NCBI GenBank assembly: GCA_938022295.1
Contig: CALIDR010000188.1
Coordinates: 1 to 15,994, forward strand
Length of the DNA: 15,994 nucleotides
Direction of reading: 5' to 3'
From: an uncultured Burkholderiaceae bacterium
Lineage (GTDB): Bacteria; Pseudomonadota; Gammaproteobacteria; Burkholderiales; Burkholderiaceae_C
The notes below the pieces were generated by a model. That model did not search any database, was not told where the DNA came from, and saw nothing but the letters and a program-made list of their open reading frames with translations. A program made the translations under genes and the position numbers. Every line of letters starts with the position of its first letter. Positions within the stretch are counted from its first letter, which is position 1. Shown here piece after piece: positions 14,102 through 15,994 of this stretch.

Positions 14102-15676
14102 ATGCATGCAGGCGGCGTCCCGCGCGGGGGTCGGACGACGGCTCCGCGCCCGCGGCCGACGCTGCTGCGGCCGCGGCCGGCGGGTGCCCTGCGAGCGGGC
14201 CTGTGGTCGCCCGGCGCCGCCCTGGCGGCCACGGCCGAGCCGATGCCCTGGCCGGCGGCGATCGCGGTCGCGCTGATCGTCGCCGCGCTGGCCGTGCTGG
14301 CGACGGTCGTCTGGATGCGCCGCCGCGGCGAGCGCGAGCTGGCCCACGCGCGCCGGCAGGCCCTCGCGTGGCAGCAGCTCGTCGTCGCGTGCCGTTGGCA
14401 CAGCGACGCGGCGCACGTCGTGCGCGCCGTCGTCGGCAGCGGGGCCTGCCCGCCGCGCGCCGCGCAGGCCGTCGGCTCGCCGGTGTGGCAATGGCTTGCG
14501 GCCGCCGAAGACGACGACCTGCGGCGTCGCTTCGAAGCGCAGGGACCGATCGCCGACCTGCCGGTGCGCGCCGCCGCCGACGACACCGCGCTGTGGACGC
14601 TGCACGCGGTGCCGCTGGCCGACGCCGACGGCCGCTTCGCCGGCCACGCCGGCACCCTCGCGCCGCGGCTGGACCCGCGCGCGGCGCAGCGCGAGCGCGC
14701 GGTGGTGGAGGCGCTGTGGCCGCGGCTGCCCGGCCCGGCGTGGCTCGCGCTGCGCGACGGCGGGCAATGGCGCATCGAACGCGCGTCGCCGGCCGCCGCC
14801 GCGCTGACCGAATCCGCACCCGCCACCTGGACCGAGCTGCTCGCAGCGCTGGGCGCGGACCTGCGGCGCGCCGTCGAAGGCCTCGAAGCCGGCGGCGGCA
14901 CCGCCCAGCAGGGGCGCTGGCAGCTGCAACTGGCCACCTTCGACGCCGGCGGCCGCGAGGCGCGGCTGCTCGCGCTATGGCCGGTCGCGGCGTCCGACGA
15001 CGGCGCGGCGGCCGAGCAGCAGTCGGTCAGCTTCGCCGTCTCGCACGACCTGCGCGCGCCGCTGCGGGTCGTCGAGGGCTTCACGCGCATCCTGAAGGAG
15101 GACTACGGCCGCCAGCTCGACCGCATCGGCAACGACCACCTCGACCGCGTGCTCGGCGCCTGCGCGCGCATGGGGCAGATGATCGACGCCCTGCTCGCGC
15201 TGGCGCGGCTGTCGAACCAGCCGCTGGCGCGCCAGCCGGTGAACCTCTCGCAGCTCGCCGGCTTCGTCGTCGACGACCTGCGCCGCCAGTACCCGGCGCC
15301 GCCGGCCGACGTCACGATCGAGCCCGGCCTCGTCGTGCAGGGCGATCCGACGCTGCTGCGCGTCGTGCTCGAGAATCTGCTCGGCAACGCGTGGAAGTAC
15401 AGCGCGCGCACCGAGCGGCGGCGCATCGTGCTGCAGCGCACGCGCCACGACGGCCGCGACGCTTTCGTCGTCAGCGACAACGGCGCCGGCTTCGACATGC
15501 GCTTCGCCGACCGTCTGTTCGGCATCTTCCAGCGCCTGCACGGCGCGAGCGAATTCCCTGGCACCGGTGTCGGTCTGGCGTCGGTGCGCCGCATCGTCGC
15601 CCGCCACGGCGGCCAGATCTGGGCCGAGGGCGAGGTGGGCCGCGGCGCGCGCTTCTACTTCACGCTCGGCGGCTGA
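14102..15676 (+). CDS. Membrane sensor histidine kinase (HisKA-HATPase)
   Basis: Counting from 14102, this 524-residue inner-membrane kinase has an Arg/Pro-rich N-terminus, then one clear membrane helix (about 50-70, AAIAVALIVAALAVLATVVW). A degenerate PAS-like region (about 85-200) and a linker follow. HisKA begins at FAVSHDLRAPLRVVEGF with His315. The ATPase domain has the N box ENLLGNAWKYS (Asn429), DNGAGFDM, the F box FGIFQRLH and GTGVGLASVRRIVARHGG. All catalytic motifs are intact, and there is no attached receiver domain. The start is uncertain. ATGs at 14093 and 14102 directly follow a good -10 box and would be near-leaderless. The ATG at 14243 would give 477 residues beginning right at the membrane helix. 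Divergent placement from the hpt operon suggests it drives that receiver. Confidence 0.9.
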   Translation: MHAGGVPRGGRTTAPRPRPTLLRPRPAGALRAGLWSPGAALAATAEPMPWPAAIAVALIVAALAVLATVVWMRRRGERELAHARRQALAWQQLVVACRWHSDAAHVVRAVVGSGACPPRAAQAVGSPVWQWLAAAEDDDLRRRFEAQGPIADLPVRAAADDTALWTLHAVPLADADGRFAGHAGTLAPRLDPRAAQRERAVVEALWPRLPGPAWLALRDGGQWRIERASPAAAALTESAPATWTELLAALGADLRRAVEGLEAGGGTAQQGRWQLQLATFDAGGREARLLALWPVAASDDGAAAEQQSVSFAVSHDLRAPLRVVEGFTRILKEDYGRQLDRIGNDHLDRVLGACARMGQMIDALLALARLSNQPLARQPVNLSQLAGFVVDDLRRQYPAPPADVTIEPGLVVQGDPTLLRVVLENLLGNAWKYSARTERRRIVLQRTRHDGRDAFVVSDNGAGFDMRFADRLFGIFQRLHGASEFPGTGVGLASVRRIVARHGGQIWAEGEVGRGARFYFTLGG

Positions 15677-15690
15677 ACGTCGCAGTGGTT

Positions 15691-15710
15691 TCGGACGGCG
15701 TTGCGTCCGA
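15691..15710 (+). terminator. Hairpin after the histidine kinase gene
   Basis: TCGGACG (15691-15697) pairs with CGTCCGA (15704-15710) around a six-base loop, 14 nt after the kinase stop codon. No T run follows, so it is at best a weak intrinsic terminator or an RNA 3'-end stabiliser. The inverted-repeat element begins 26 nt further on. Confidence 0.4.
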
Positions 15711-15736
15711 TCTGCTGCAACTCAGCGGTTGATTTC

Positions 15737-15994
15737 GGCCCTTCGTGAACATCGACGGTTCCCTTTGGGTGGGCTGCCGAGGTTGGCGCGGCAAAGCGCC
15801 GTGCGCGCGGGCGTCGGCGCTTCACCTCGGCGGCCAGCGCTGCGCGCTGGCTGCCCTGCGCTACTCGCACCCGTGGCCCGGCGCCGAACTCGCTACGCTC
15901 GCCTTCGGCTCACTGCGCTCGAACAACGGCGCCGAGTTCGATCACGAAGCGCGCTCGCGCGCGCGGCCACGGGCGCTGCGTTGCTCGGCGCCTC
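15737..15994. repeat. Inverted-repeat element, right copy (3' end cut by window edge)
   Basis: From 15781 this copy aligns with window base 1 in the same orientation. Only four of 184 positions differ (34, 89, 118 and 177 of the left copy), after which similarity falls sharply (nine differences in the last 30 nt). The upstream part, 15737-15780, is the outer left arm missing from the left copy, recognised because it is the reverse complement of the left copy's right arm. The right arm of this copy is outside the window. It sits directly after the histidine kinase gene, just as the left copy sits after the SapC gene, so both occupy gene 3' ends. No open frame in it looks like a real gene. Confidence 0.88.

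Noticed and set aside
13927..15090. The minus-strand frame of the Hpt gene extends about 1.1 kb upstream of its ATG.
   Set aside because: The extension is antisense to the histidine kinase, is Ser/Arg/Ala-rich and has no domain. The Hpt domain is complete from 13926.
1..15994. Composite transposon or genomic island bounded by the direct repeats.
   Set aside because: There is no transposase, integrase or other mobility gene, the repeats are non-coding, and the genes between have uniform composition and housekeeping-like content.
1..15994. CRISPR arrays, toxin-antitoxin pairs, retron or other defence genes.
   Set aside because: No regularly spaced short repeats, Cas, reverse transcriptase, nuclease or toxin-like proteins were found in either strand's credible genes.

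Overview
The window looks like chromosomal DNA of a very GC-rich betaproteobacterium, most likely Burkholderiales. This is inferred from the strong G/C third-position bias, the complete tripartite tricarboxylate transporter with its TctC receptor, and the protein styles. It cannot be assigned to a species from sequence alone. All twelve protein genes are intact and recognisable at family level.

Layout. (a) 1-391: most of an inverted-repeat element; a near-identical direct copy sits at 15737-15994, so the window is bounded by the same repeat at both ends. (b) 392-2439, minus strand: a CNNM/CorC-like membrane protein followed by a SapC-family protein, with overlapping stop and start codons. (c) 2538-3359, plus: apaH (Ap4A hydrolase). 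(d) 3433-3641, plus: a broken 5' half of a tRNA-Ser gene, a cluster of palindromes, then a complete tRNA-Ser(TGA). (e) 3677-9450, plus: an AMP-forming acyl-CoA ligase of the oxalate-CoA ligase (AAE3/Pcs60) type, then a tctC-tctB-tctA transporter behind its own candidate promoter, then a ketopantoate-reductase-family dehydrogenase. Together they suggest uptake and CoA activation of a small carboxylate. (f) 9466-13926, minus: an operon of an Hpt protein, a REC-PAS-GGDEF-EAL regulator and a GGDEF diguanylate cyclase. (g) 14102-15676, plus: a divergent membrane histidine kinase. Regions f and g read as one phosphorelay feeding into cyclic-di-GMP synthesis and breakdown.

The least explained parts are non-coding. 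One is the roughly 379-nt element with about 72-nt inverted ends, present twice. The other is the tRNA-Ser locus, where a 5'-half copy is broken inside the anticodon by a 55-nt palindromic segment. I found no transposase, integrase, CRISPR array, phage gene or defence gene. The genes themselves look like ordinary metabolism and signalling.
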